Part shown: positions 36,993 through 44,746 of the stretch, piece after piece
How positions within the stretch are numbered: position 1 is the first letter of the stretch
Layout of the letters: every line of letters begins with the position of its first letter
Assembly: GCA_017454015.1 (NCBI GenBank)
Contig: JAFTDW010000019.1
Location: forward strand, 1 to 55,665
Source of the DNA: Bacteroidales bacterium
GTDB lineage: Bacteria > Bacteroidota > Bacteroidia > Bacteroidales > P3
Direction of reading: 5' to 3'
Length of the DNA stretch: 55,665 bases
The notes under the pieces: generated by a model
What the model was told of the DNA's origin: nothing
Databases searched by the model: none
Seen by the model: only the letters and a program-made list of their open reading frames with translations
Made by a program: the position numbers and the translations under genes

Positions 36993-39143
36993 ATGAAAAG
37001 ACTTCTATTCACATTGTTAGTGCTGTTTACTGCAACTGTATGTGCCCAGCCTCGGAGCTCGCAAGAGACGCGGGCGGTGGTCCAGAGCGTTGCCCGTGGG
37101 GTGCAAAAAGGCAGTGACATCATGCTGTCTCGCTACGGCATATCACGGGATGGATACGTGGGTGTTTTGGCCGTTGTTGACACTATGGCATACGACAGAG
37201 CCGAACTCGAACAGGCAGGCATTATGGTCGGGGCTAAGGTGGGCGACGTGCTGAGCCTGCGTATGCCCGTAGCCCTGTTGCCCCGTCTTGACAAGACAGG
37301 TTGGATACGTCACTATGAGGTTGCGCGTCCCGTGACGCCCCTCTTGGACCGCACTCGCATGGATACACGTACCGACAGTGTGCATCAGGGAATTGGTCTC
37401 GCAGCCCCCTTCGACGGCAGCGGCGTGCTTATAGGTATCACCGACTGGGGCTTCGACTACACGCATCCTAACATCAACAGCAGGCAGGAGAAGCGGGTGC
37501 TTCGCGCCTGGGACCAGTTCCGCACTGCAGGGCCGCCCCCCGCGGGTTTCTCTTACGGCACTGAGATAATTGGCTATGACAGTCTTGTTGCCAAGCAGTG
37601 CGACACCTTTGGACTCTATGGTTATGGCACTCATGGCACCCATGTGGCTGGCATCGCTGCCGGTCGCGGCCTTAACGGCCATTATGCGGGGCAGGCTCCC
37701 AAGGCCAACCTGCTATTTGGTAGTTGGTTTCTCGACGAGGCTTCCTGGATAGACCAGGTGCAGTGGATGTTCAATGTGTCAAAACAGGAGCGCAAACGCC
37801 TCGTAATCAACAGCAGTTGGGGCATGTACAGGCTCGGCACCATGGATGGGCAGTCTATATTGAGCCGTGCCATCAACAGTTACAGCGACAGCGGTGTGGT
37901 GTTTGTGACTAGCGGTGGCAACAACGGCGACGCCAAATTCCACATAGAGCAGACCTTTGGTACCGACGACACTCTCGGAAGCATAGCGACCTACTATGTG
38001 AACGGCATAGGACAGGTGCTGACCTACTGGGGCGACCCAGGCCAGGACTTCAGTGTGGGGTTCTGCATGAGCCGCGACGGGCGCATCTACCGGTCGCCGC
38101 TCTACGCCACAGCCGCCGACATCACCTATATGGACAGCATGATGTTGGTTGACGGCGACACGGTGCGCTACAACCTCACGACCGAACATGCCAATCCATA
38201 CAACAACCGCCCTCATGCAATCCTTACCGTTTACAAGCTGTACAATACCAAGCTGCACATGCTGGCGGTGGCCGACAGCGGCACCCATCTGCACGTGTGG
38301 AATGTGTGCGAGGTGGAGAATCATGCCGGCAATACAGGCAATGACTTTGAGAACGGCGGCTTTGAGGGCTACAGGACCGGCGACAAATACTTTGGCGTCG
38401 GCGAGCCTGCCGTTGCCGACAAATGCATAAGCGTTGCGGCGCATATTGCCGACCGTTGGCGCAACGACACGACCTACATGACTGGGGGGCTCACGTCGTT
38501 CAGCAGTTGGGGCCCAACGCTCAGCGGCAAGCCCAAGCCGGAAGTCTCGGCCCCCGGCAGCGCCGTGGTGTCGTCGATAAGCTCGTTCTACTCATCGGGT
38601 GCTTATGAGCCGGTAGTACAGACCTTTGTGGGCGGACGTCCGTATATTTGGGCGTCAATGAGCGGCACTTCGATGAGCAGTCCGGCGGTGAGCGGCATAG
38701 TGGCGCTGATGTTGCAGGCCAATCCCAACCTGACGGTCGACACGATACGTGCCATACTCTTCCGTACAGCCCGCAACGACGATCGCACCGGCCCCCTGCA
38801 CGAGCGCGACAGCGTAAGCATCTGCTGGGGTTATGGCAAGGTTGACGCCCTTAGAGCAGTGGCGGCAGCCTATGATCTGCTCGACATCAATACTGCCACA
38901 CGGCAACCACTGCCCATGAGTGTGTGGCCCAATCCTGCCAGCGGCTATGTCAATATAGAGCTCTGGACGCACCGCATTGCCGAAGTATCGCTGTACGACA
39001 TGGCGGGACGCTGCCTGCGCACCGCCACAGTAGCGGGACGCGGCACATTGAGTACGCAAGGGCTTCAACGTGGGGTATATATACTCAAGGCTTCGGCGGA
39101 TGGCCGCATAGCGACGAGCAAAGTGGTGGTTTGCGGTTTGTGA
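36993..39143 (+). CDS. S8 subtilisin-like protease with T9SS C-terminal sorting domain
   Basis: Secreted serine protease, cargo of the type IX secretion system. Signal peptide MKRLLFTLLVLFTATVCAQ (ATG 36993; another ATG one codon before). Catalytic Asp in LIGITDWGFDYTHPN (about 151), His in HGTHVAGIAAG (about 214), oxyanion Asn in TSGGNNGD and Ser in MSGTSMSSPAVSG (about 559). An insert domain of some 200 residues separates Asn and Ser. The last 80 residues form a type A sorting domain: VWPNPASGYVNIEL, VSLYDMAGRCLRTA, LQRGVYILKA. Length about 716. It stands alone between repeat-rich gaps. Substrate unknown. Confidence 0.92.
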   Translation: MKRLLFTLLVLFTATVCAQPRSSQETRAVVQSVARGVQKGSDIMLSRYGISRDGYVGVLAVVDTMAYDRAELEQAGIMVGAKVGDVLSLRMPVALLPRLDKTGWIRHYEVARPVTPLLDRTRMDTRTDSVHQGIGLAAPFDGSGVLIGITDWGFDYTHPNINSRQEKRVLRAWDQFRTAGPPPAGFSYGTEIIGYDSLVAKQCDTFGLYGYGTHGTHVAGIAAGRGLNGHYAGQAPKANLLFGSWFLDEASWIDQVQWMFNVSKQERKRLVINSSWGMYRLGTMDGQSILSRAINSYSDSGVVFVTSGGNNGDAKFHIEQTFGTDDTLGSIATYYVNGIGQVLTYWGDPGQDFSVGFCMSRDGRIYRSPLYATAADITYMDSMMLVDGDTVRYNLTTEHANPYNNRPHAILTVYKLYNTKLHMLAVADSGTHLHVWNVCEVENHAGNTGNDFENGGFEGYRTGDKYFGVGEPAVADKCISVAAHIADRWRNDTTYMTGGLTSFSSWGPTLSGKPKPEVSAPGSAVVSSISSFYSSGAYEPVVQTFVGGRPYIWASMSGTSMSSPAVSGIVALMLQANPNLTVDTIRAILFRTARNDDRTGPLHERDSVSICWGYGKVDALRAVAAAYDLLDINTATRQPLPMSVWPNPASGYVNIELWTHRIAEVSLYDMAGRCLRTATVAGRGTLSTQGLQRGVYILKASADGRIATSKVVVCGL

Positions 39144-39145
39144 GG

Positions 39146-39313
39146 TTGGTTTCTTCGCAGCCTTGTTTTCTGGCTGCGGCAATGTGAACCAAAGGTCATG
39201 TGGCGAGCCTGCGAATACCTTGAAATAAAAAATAATGAAATGAGCAGCACCTATGAAATAAAAACAAGGACAGCGAATAGCTTGCTCACATTGCTCTTGC
39301 TTAACGAAAACGT
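39146..39313. repeat. Composite dispersed repeat: B halves around modules C and A
   Basis: Left flank and half of B (39146-39188, GTTGGTTTCTTCG and TTGTTTTCTGGCTGCGG), module C (39195-39252, GGTCATGTGGCGAGCC to GAGCAGCACC), module A (to 39283, ACAAGGACAGCGAATAGC), then the right half of B (CATTGCTCTTGCTTAACG, ending 39313). It begins 3 bp after the S8 protease stop. Confidence 0.8.
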
Positions 39314-39360
39314 TCATAAACAACGGATGGTAAATACACGGATAGCGAATAATTGAAACC

Positions 39361-40545
39361 ATGGTCGACTTCTTCAAGAAAAGCGGACTCAGTCAGTTGG
39401 TGGCGATATTGTTGCTGACAGTGGCTCTGTGGGTTCATCCGTTCATAGAGCCGCCAGTCATGGAGGCGTCGCCCTATTCAGGGGTGCTCTATGTGTGGCT
39501 CTGCGGTCTGCTGGGTTCGTTGCCACGTGTGGCCGTAGCCATAGGACTGTTGCTCACACTGGCCGAGGCGGCCTGGCTCAATGTCTTGCTGGTCAACAAC
39601 AAACTGCTGCCCAACAATAGCTTCTTGCCAGCGTTGTGCTTCATACTTCTCTCGGGTTTTGGCTGCGGTAGCAAGGCACTTACCGAGATGAGCCTTGTCA
39701 ACTTTATCATAATCTACGGAGCGGCGCAGTTTATGACGGGTATGCAGCCTATCCTGTCGCGCGTCAAGATGTGCAATGCCATCACGTCCATCTCGTTGGC
39801 GACTCTTATCTATGTACCGGCAATCTTTTTGCTGGTGCCGTTTATGGTGCAGTTTTTCGTGTACAGAATGTATCACTGGAAGGATCTTGTGGCGTTGCTG
39901 CTGGGACTTTTGGCGCCGTATATACTGATATTTACAGTGGCATTCATGAGCGATGCCACAGGCTCTTTGTGGTTGCAGACCGGCGGTAGGTTGCAGGTCA
40001 AATCTTTAGCCATAGGCGGGAGTGGAGTGTTGTCGACATGGCTGTACATCGTGGCGCTGCTTCCAGTGTTGATAGCAACAGTCAAAGGCATAACTCACAC
40101 AGGTGAGCAGACGGCAGTTTACAAGCGCAATGCCGGAGCCTATCTGCTACCGTTGCTGGCAAGTGTGCCGTTGGTGTTATATGGCGGCCTGTGGCCGTTG
40201 CCGCTACAGGCGGTGGCAATGCCCGCGGCTTTTGCCGCATCAGTGACGCTGTGTAACATAAGGAGGCGCAAGTGGGTGGCCGATATATGCTTGATATTGT
40301 TTATATTGTCAGAGTTTGTTGTTGGTTTCTTCGAAACCTCGTTTTCTGGCTGCGGCAATGTGAACCAAAAGGTCATGAACCAAAAGGACATGAGCACCTA
40401 TGAAATAAAAACAAGGACAGCGAATAGCAAACTCCCATTGCTATTGCTTATTGAAAACGTTCCATTTCATGAGTCGTTTTCTGGCTACGGCAGTGTAAGC
40501 AAGCTCCCACTGCTCTTGCTGAACGAAAACGTTGAATTTGTATAA
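39361..40545 (+). CDS. DUF6427-like polytopic membrane protein with repeat-derived C-terminal tail
   Basis: Inner-membrane protein with about ten hydrophobic helices over residues 10-325 (for example LSQLVAILLLTVALWV, VLIGLLL-type segments, ILFILSEFVV). It resembles the Bacteroidota DUF6427 integral membrane family; function unknown. The natural end is probably near residue 320: from 40321 the frame runs through a composite dispersed repeat and then a second B copy, giving a 74-residue tail (FFETSFSGCGNVNQK, STYEIKTRTANSKLPLLLL, SKLPLLLLNENVEFV) before the stop at 40543-40545. The stop also lies inside the start region of rnhB, with a 10-bp overlap of frames short of the rnhB ATG. Confidence 0.75.
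   Translation: MVDFFKKSGLSQLVAILLLTVALWVHPFIEPPVMEASPYSGVLYVWLCGLLGSLPRVAVAIGLLLTLAEAAWLNVLLVNNKLLPNNSFLPALCFILLSGFGCGSKALTEMSLVNFIIIYGAAQFMTGMQPILSRVKMCNAITSISLATLIYVPAIFLLVPFMVQFFVYRMYHWKDLVALLLGLLAPYILIFTVAFMSDATGSLWLQTGGRLQVKSLAIGGSGVLSTWLYIVALLPVLIATVKGITHTGEQTAVYKRNAGAYLLPLLASVPLVLYGGLWPLPLQAVAMPAAFAASVTLCNIRRRKWVADICLILFILSEFVVGFFETSFSGCGNVNQKVMNQKDMSTYEIKTRTANSKLPLLLLIENVPFHESFSGYGSVSKLPLLLLNENVEFV
40321..40459. repeat. Composite dispersed repeat within the 3' end of the membrane-protein gene
   Basis: Flank and left half of B (GTTGGTTTCTTCG, CGTTTTCTGGCTGCGGC), then module A (GAGCACCTATGAAATAAAAA to GCGAATAGC), then a worn right half of B (CATTGCTATTGCTTATTG, ending GAAAACG at 40459). 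All of it is read as protein in the upstream gene. Confidence 0.8.
40459..40534. repeat. Dispersed repeat B, left member of a 76-bp inverted pair
   Basis: Contains the complete 57-bp core (40475-40531) plus the flank GTTCCATTTCATGAGT. It matches the reverse complement of 41771-41846 with two mismatches over 76 bp. The pair brackets rnhB and the DUF6913-like gene. Confidence 0.85.
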
Positions 40546-40555
40546 AAACAGTCCG

Positions 40556-41140
40556 ATGGCATTGAAACCGAGATATAGCGACAAGTTTGTCGAGGCAGGC
40601 TGCGACGAGGCCGGGCGAGGATGTCTTGCAGGGCCTGTGGTAGCCGCCGCGGTGGTGTTGCCCACGGGTTACACCAACGACAAGCTTACCGACTCCAAGC
40701 AGCTCAGCGAGCGGCAGCGTGAAGCGCTGCGCCCCGTGGTGGAGCGCGACGCATTGGCGTGGGCTGTCGCTGTGGTCGACAATGTCGAGATAGACCGCCG
40801 CAACATTCTCCATGCCTCCACCCATGCCATGTGCCTCGCCGTGAAGCAACTTTCCATAAAGCCTCAGCTGTTGCTGATAGACGGCAACCGCTTCTACAAC
40901 GAGACCAGCATAGACTATCGCTGCATAGTGAAAGGCGACGCTACCTATATGTCAATAGCCGCTGCCTCGATACTTGCCAAAACCCACCGCGACGAGATAA
41001 TGCGACAGCTATCAGTGCAATGGCCGCAATACAACTGGCACAAAAACAAGGGCTACCCCACCCAAGAACACTACAATGCCATCCAGCAATATGGCATTAC
41101 CCCATATCACCGTATGAGTTTTAATTTGAAAATGCAATGA
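40556..41140 (+). CDS. rnhB: Ribonuclease HII
   Basis: Cleaves RNA in RNA-DNA hybrids, including single ribonucleotides. Start at ATG 40556 (MALKPRYSDKFVEAGCDEAG); frames upstream run into repeat B. Active-site residues: Asp-Glu in GCDEAGRGCLAGPV, Asp in TDSKQLSERQRE region, Asp in LLIDGNRF and the following KGDATYMSIAAASILAKTHRD. The end YGITPYHRMSF is typical of the family. Length 194 is normal. It overlaps the next gene by 4 bp. Confidence 0.95.
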   Translation: MALKPRYSDKFVEAGCDEAGRGCLAGPVVAAAVVLPTGYTNDKLTDSKQLSERQREALRPVVERDALAWAVAVVDNVEIDRRNILHASTHAMCLAVKQLSIKPQLLLIDGNRFYNETSIDYRCIVKGDATYMSIAAASILAKTHRDEIMRQLSVQWPQYNWHKNKGYPTQEHYNAIQQYGITPYHRMSFNLKMQ

Positions 41141-41709
41141 AACTACTAAGCAAAATACAGGAAATTCAGCAACAGCGCGTGTTGAAACGTCTTACATCCG
41201 TTAAGCGCAGCCGTAGGCTCACCTCCATGGAGCAGGTGAAGACAATAGCATTGATATTCACTGTCGGTTCTGAGCGACAGTGGAACGTCCTCGATGAATA
41301 CATTACACGCATGGAACGTTCAGGCAAGCAGGTTTTTGCTGTAGGCTATCAGGCCAAGGATCTCCAGCTCGACTACATCATAACCCACACCAAGTGTACC
41401 ATCTGCCATGAAAAGGATGACTTCAATATCTGGAACATTCCCAAGGAAGAGGTCATACTCCCATTTGCCAAGCGCAAATACGACCTGATGCTCGACACAA
41501 CGGCAGAACGCACCTTCTGGTCGCTCTATATGTCAGCGCGCATCGCCGCCAAAATCAAGGTGTCGCACTGTCAGCACGACGAAGACGGCCGCCACAAAGA
41601 AATATACGATTTCGAGATAAAGAACGTGGAGGCATATCGCGTCAGCGAGTTCCTGTCCGAGTCGGCCAAATGTCTCGACATGATGAGTGGAAAAGGCATA
41701 GTGGTGTAA
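41137..41709 (+). CDS. DUF6913-like protein
   Basis: Conserved Bacteroidota protein of unknown function, 190 residues, no signal peptide. Recognisable stretches: a basic N-terminus (KIQEIQQQRVLKRLTSVKRS), IALIFTVGSERQWNVLDEYI, and KYDLMLDTTAERTFWSLYMS. The middle contains a CTICHEKDDFNIW segment with two cysteines. Translationally coupled to rnhB by an ATGA overlap. The family resembles part of glycosyltransferase- or nucleotide-binding folds only vaguely; no function is claimed. Confidence 0.7.
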   Translation: MKLLSKIQEIQQQRVLKRLTSVKRSRRLTSMEQVKTIALIFTVGSERQWNVLDEYITRMERSGKQVFAVGYQAKDLQLDYIITHTKCTICHEKDDFNIWNIPKEEVILPFAKRKYDLMLDTTAERTFWSLYMSARIAAKIKVSHCQHDEDGRHKEIYDFEIKNVEAYRVSEFLSESAKCLDMMSGKGIVV

Positions 41710-41770
41710 CCACACCGCAATGAAATTTGCAAAGCAGCGATATCGCCAAGAATAGATAAACTGTAGAAAC

Positions 41771-41846
41771 CAACGTTTTCGTTCAGCAAGAGCAGTGGAA
41801 GCTTGCTTACACTGCCGCAGCCAGAAAACGACTCATGAAATGGAAC
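41771..41846. repeat. Dispersed repeat B, right (inverted) member of the pair
   Basis: Complete 57-bp core in reverse orientation (41774-41830), followed by ACTCATGAAATGGAAC, the mirror of the left copy flank. Lies 20 bp upstream of the dapA start, so it makes up most of the dapA leader. Confidence 0.85.
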
Positions 41847-41866
41847 ACACACACAAATCCCAATAT

Positions 41867-42760
41867 ATGAAAAACATCGTTTTTAACGGTACTGGCGTGG
41901 CGCTTGTCACGCCGTTGCGCAAACAGCAGGACACTGTCGACTTTTCGAGTCTTGAATCGCTCATAGAGCGTATGGTCGAGGCCGGCGTTAATTATATAGT
42001 GGCACTTGGCACCACGAGTGAAGCTGCCACCATGACTTTCAAGGAGCAGCAGGCGTTGCAGGAGTTCATAGTGGACACCGTCAACGGGCGTGTGCCAATA
42101 GTGCTGGGCCTTGGCGGCAACGACACTCGTGCCGTTGCCGAGCGTATTCACGAGACCAATTTCGACGGCATCAGCGGCATCCTCTCTGTAACGCCCTACT
42201 ACAACAAGCCGCAACAGAAAGGCCTGGTGCAGCATTTCAAGAGTGTCGCCGATATGTCGCCCGTGCCCCTCATACTCTACAACGTGCCGGGGCGCACTGG
42301 CTGCAATCTCGCAGCGGAGAGTGTGCTGCAGCTTGCCGAGGAATGCCCCAATGTCGTTGGTATCAAAGAGGCGTCGGGCAATATGTCGCAAATCATGGAG
42401 ATAATACGCAACAAGCCGTCTCGCCTACAGGTAATCTCTGGCGACGACGCACTCACGCTCCCAATGATGGCTGTGGGGGCCACAGGTGTCATATCGGTCA
42501 TGGCCAATGCGTTGCCACAGGACATGGTAAGCATGGTCAACCTCGCCCTCAAGGACAATATCCGCAAAGCCTCCCAGTTGCACTACAAGATGCTGCCGCT
42601 TATGCATGCCATCTTCGAGGAGGGAAACCCCTCGGGCATCAAGGCGCTCATGGAAATACAGGGCACCATCACCTGCAGCCTGCGCCTGCCTTTGTGCAAG
42701 GTGAGCAAGCAGTTGTACAACAAACTCTCGGTGCTTTACAATGCCTACACAGCTAACTGA
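41867..42760 (+). CDS. dapA: 4-hydroxy-tetrahydrodipicolinate synthase
   Basis: Condenses pyruvate with aspartate semialdehyde in lysine and diaminopimelate synthesis; a TIM barrel. Start at ATG 41867 (MKNIVFNGTGVALVTPL); codons further upstream in frame belong to repeat B. Motifs: GTTSEAATM, VTPYYNKPQQKGL (Tyr of the active site), YNVPGRTGCNL and the Schiff-base lysine in VGIKEASGN (about residue 165). GDDALTLPMMAVGATGVISV follows. Length 297 is normal. It overlaps the thioesterase gene by 20 bp. Confidence 0.96.
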   Translation: MKNIVFNGTGVALVTPLRKQQDTVDFSSLESLIERMVEAGVNYIVALGTTSEAATMTFKEQQALQEFIVDTVNGRVPIVLGLGGNDTRAVAERIHETNFDGISGILSVTPYYNKPQQKGLVQHFKSVADMSPVPLILYNVPGRTGCNLAAESVLQLAEECPNVVGIKEASGNMSQIMEIIRNKPSRLQVISGDDALTLPMMAVGATGVISVMANALPQDMVSMVNLALKDNIRKASQLHYKMLPLMHAIFEEGNPSGIKALMEIQGTITCSLRLPLCKVSKQLYNKLSVLYNAYTAN

Positions 42761-43163
42761 AACAGGGCGTAAAGTCATGTCCCATGACATGTTTGCGTGC
42801 AGTGCCACAGGGTGCGAGCTCGTGAGTCTCGACCTGCGCGGTGCCGTATGCACGCTGTCTGTCGCCAGCCACCATCTCAATGCCGCCGGTGTGGTGATGG
42901 GCGGAGCCCTCTTCACTCTGGCCGACTTCGCCATCGCTGCTGCAATGAACAGCGAATGCATCGCCGCCAACGAGCCGCCAACGTGGGTCTCCACCGAAAG
43001 CCATATCCACTACATCAGGCCTGCAAAACAGGGCACACTTTGCGCCGAGGCCGAATGTCTGCACCAAGGTCGCAGCACATGCCTCTACCGCGTAACCATA
43101 ACCGACCGAGACGGAAATCTTGTGGCAACAGTCGAAGCCTCGGGCCTGAAAAAACAATCTTGA
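42741..43163 (+). CDS. PaaI-family hot-dog thioesterase
   Basis: Acyl-CoA thioesterase of the hot-dog fold. The family signature is clear: HHLNAAGVVMGGALFTLADFA, with the acidic residue of LAD as catalytic candidate, and IHYIRPAKQGTLCAEAECLH in the second half. 140 residues, cytoplasmic. The start overlaps the end of dapA by 20 bp and the prenyl synthase gene begins 3 bp after its stop, so the three are coupled. Substrate unknown. Confidence 0.88.
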   Translation: MPTQLTETGRKVMSHDMFACSATGCELVSLDLRGAVCTLSVASHHLNAAGVVMGGALFTLADFAIAAAMNSECIAANEPPTWVSTESHIHYIRPAKQGTLCAEAECLHQGRSTCLYRVTITDRDGNLVATVEASGLKKQS

Positions 43164-43166
43164 GCC

Positions 43167-43907
43167 TTGATAATAGAATCTGAAATAAAACAGGTGGAGC
43201 AGCTGGTGAGGCAAACCATGGACTGCGGCATACCGCTCCTGAGCGATGTGCTGCACCACGTGTCGGCCCGCAAAGGCAAGCTGCTGCGCCCTCGCCTTGT
43301 GCTGCTTGCCGCAGGTGCGGGAGGCGCAAACCCTCGCTCCGACAGTGCCGTAATGCTTGCCGCCGCCGTGGAGCTTATCCACAACGCCTCGCTGTTGCAC
43401 GACGATGTGGTCGACATGTCCGACGAGCGCCGCGGTCAGCCCTCCGTCAACAGCCTGTTCGGCAACAAAGCCGCCATACTCAGTGGCGACTACCTGCTGG
43501 CCAGGGCTATGGAACTGGTGGACCGCTCCGGCGCGGCGCAGGCCCATCATACTGTGCTCAGCGCCGTGCGCTCAATGAGCGAAGGCGAGCTGCTGCAGCT
43601 CTCAGCCAACAAAAACGAGGCACCTTCGCGGGCGCTGTACCTCGACATCATAGGTCGCAAGACAGCCTCGCTCATGGCTGCTTCTTGCACCCTCGGCTGC
43701 GAGCTGCTGGGCGTCTTTGGATACAACTACGGCATGGCATTCCAAATAAACGATGATATTGCCGACGGCGACTTGTTCCCCAAGGAGCTGACCCCAGCCG
43801 ACCTTCTGCGCCAATACTGCGACAAGGCCCTGGCTGCGCTCCAGTCTGTGCCATCGTCGCCCTACCGCGATGCCATCCGCAACATGGCCGAACAGTTATG
43901 TCCATAA
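43167..43907 (+). CDS. Short polyprenyl (isoprenyl) diphosphate synthase
   Basis: Trans-prenyltransferase that extends allylic diphosphates with IPP, as for quinone side chains. Both aspartate-rich motifs are present: LIHNASLLHDDVVDMSDERR (FARM) and FQINDDIADG (SARM); KGKLLRPRLVLLAAGAGG binds IPP. At 246 residues it is about 70 shorter than usual; the sequence between the motifs and after the second motif is reduced. Start is TTG at 43167 (MIIESEIKQVEQLV), no ATG is available. Activity uncertain, but the key residues are kept. Confidence 0.85.
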   Translation: MIIESEIKQVEQLVRQTMDCGIPLLSDVLHHVSARKGKLLRPRLVLLAAGAGGANPRSDSAVMLAAAVELIHNASLLHDDVVDMSDERRGQPSVNSLFGNKAAILSGDYLLARAMELVDRSGAAQAHHTVLSAVRSMSEGELLQLSANKNEAPSRALYLDIIGRKTASLMAASCTLGCELLGVFGYNYGMAFQINDDIADGDLFPKELTPADLLRQYCDKALAALQSVPSSPYRDAIRNMAEQLCP

Positions 43908-44025
43908 AATCCGCTGTTTATGTATCCCCAAAACGCAACATTCTCAAAATAACGGAATACCGTGATTACGAAATAACGGAATATCACTCCCCCAAACATA
44001 AAGAAACTAAAAACCCAAAATTAAT

Positions 44026-44529
44026 ATGAAAACAAGACATCTCCTATTCGCGGCGTTCTTTGTGGCCGCAACAGTCGCCGTGACGGCCCAGACCACCACG
44101 CTGCCCAACGTTACCCTCAAGACTGTTGACGGGCGGTCGGTGCAGACCACCGAAATCACCAACGACGGCAAGCCAATAATCCTGAGCTTCTGGGCAACAT
44201 GGTGCAAGCCCTGCAACCGCGAGCTGAACGCCATCAGCGAGCGTTACGACGAATGGCGCGAGATTACCGGCGTGAAGTTGGTGGCTGTGAGCATAGACGA
44301 CGCCAAGTCGGTTCATAAGGTCAAGCCCCATGTCGACGGCAGTGGCTGGGATTTCGAGGTCTATATTGATGCCAACCAAGAGCTTAAACGTGCCATGAAT
44401 GTAGTCAACATACCTCATACCTTCCTCCTGGACGGCAACGGTCAGGTGCTGTGGCAGCATACAGGTTACCTCGACGGCGACGAGGAACAACTCTACGGAA
44501 AAATCAAGGAGCTCATAGGCGAGAAATAG
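44026..44529 (+). CDS. TlpA-like secreted thioredoxin-fold oxidoreductase
   Basis: Envelope thiol-disulfide protein. Signal peptide MKTRHLLFAAFFVAATVAVT, cleaved near AQ. The thioredoxin domain has ILSFWATWCKPCNREL with the CKPC active site, and the cis-Pro loop MNVVNIPHTFLLDGNG. Length 167. The 118-bp gap before it carries short CGGAATA/AAATAACG repeats (43946-43985). It precedes the DUF6029 gene after a repeat-filled gap. Partner unknown. Confidence 0.9.
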   Translation: MKTRHLLFAAFFVAATVAVTAQTTTLPNVTLKTVDGRSVQTTEITNDGKPIILSFWATWCKPCNRELNAISERYDEWREITGVKLVAVSIDDAKSVHKVKPHVDGSGWDFEVYIDANQELKRAMNVVNIPHTFLLDGNGQVLWQHTGYLDGDEEQLYGKIKELIGEK

Positions 44530-44570
44530 AGGAAGCTGGCATTACGACAAAGCCCCTCTCGTCAACACTT

Positions 44571-44716
44571 TATTCGCTGTCCGTGTTTTTATTTTTACGG
44601 GTGCTGCTCATTTCATTATTTTGATTTCAAGGTATTCGCAGGCTCGCCACATGACCTCAGTTGCTCACTGTCCATGTTTTTATTTCTATTTGTGTTCGCA
44701 GCCTTCGGCTCATAGC
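44571..44716. repeat. Cluster of dispersed modules A and C before the DUF6029 gene
   Basis: Reverse-oriented module A (TATTCGCTGTCCGTG, from 44571), module C (44600-44656, TGCTGCTCATTTCATTATTT to CATGACC), and another module A (TTGCTCACTGTCCATG, about 44660-44690). No B core is present. The frame upstream of the DUF6029 start runs through it, which would mislead start-site prediction. Confidence 0.75.
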
Positions 44717-44746
44717 TTCAGCAATTCCCACAAAACAATTCCTCTA

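Noticed and set aside
41795-41866. N-terminal extension of dapA through repeat B
   Set aside because: The frame is open, but MKNIVFNGTGVALVTPL is the family start and the extension is repeat DNA read in a Cys/His-rich frame; unlike rluB, a perfect Met is available downstream.
44621-44746. N-terminal extension of the DUF6029 protein
   Set aside because: Open frame through modules A and C; the signal peptide begins at 44747.
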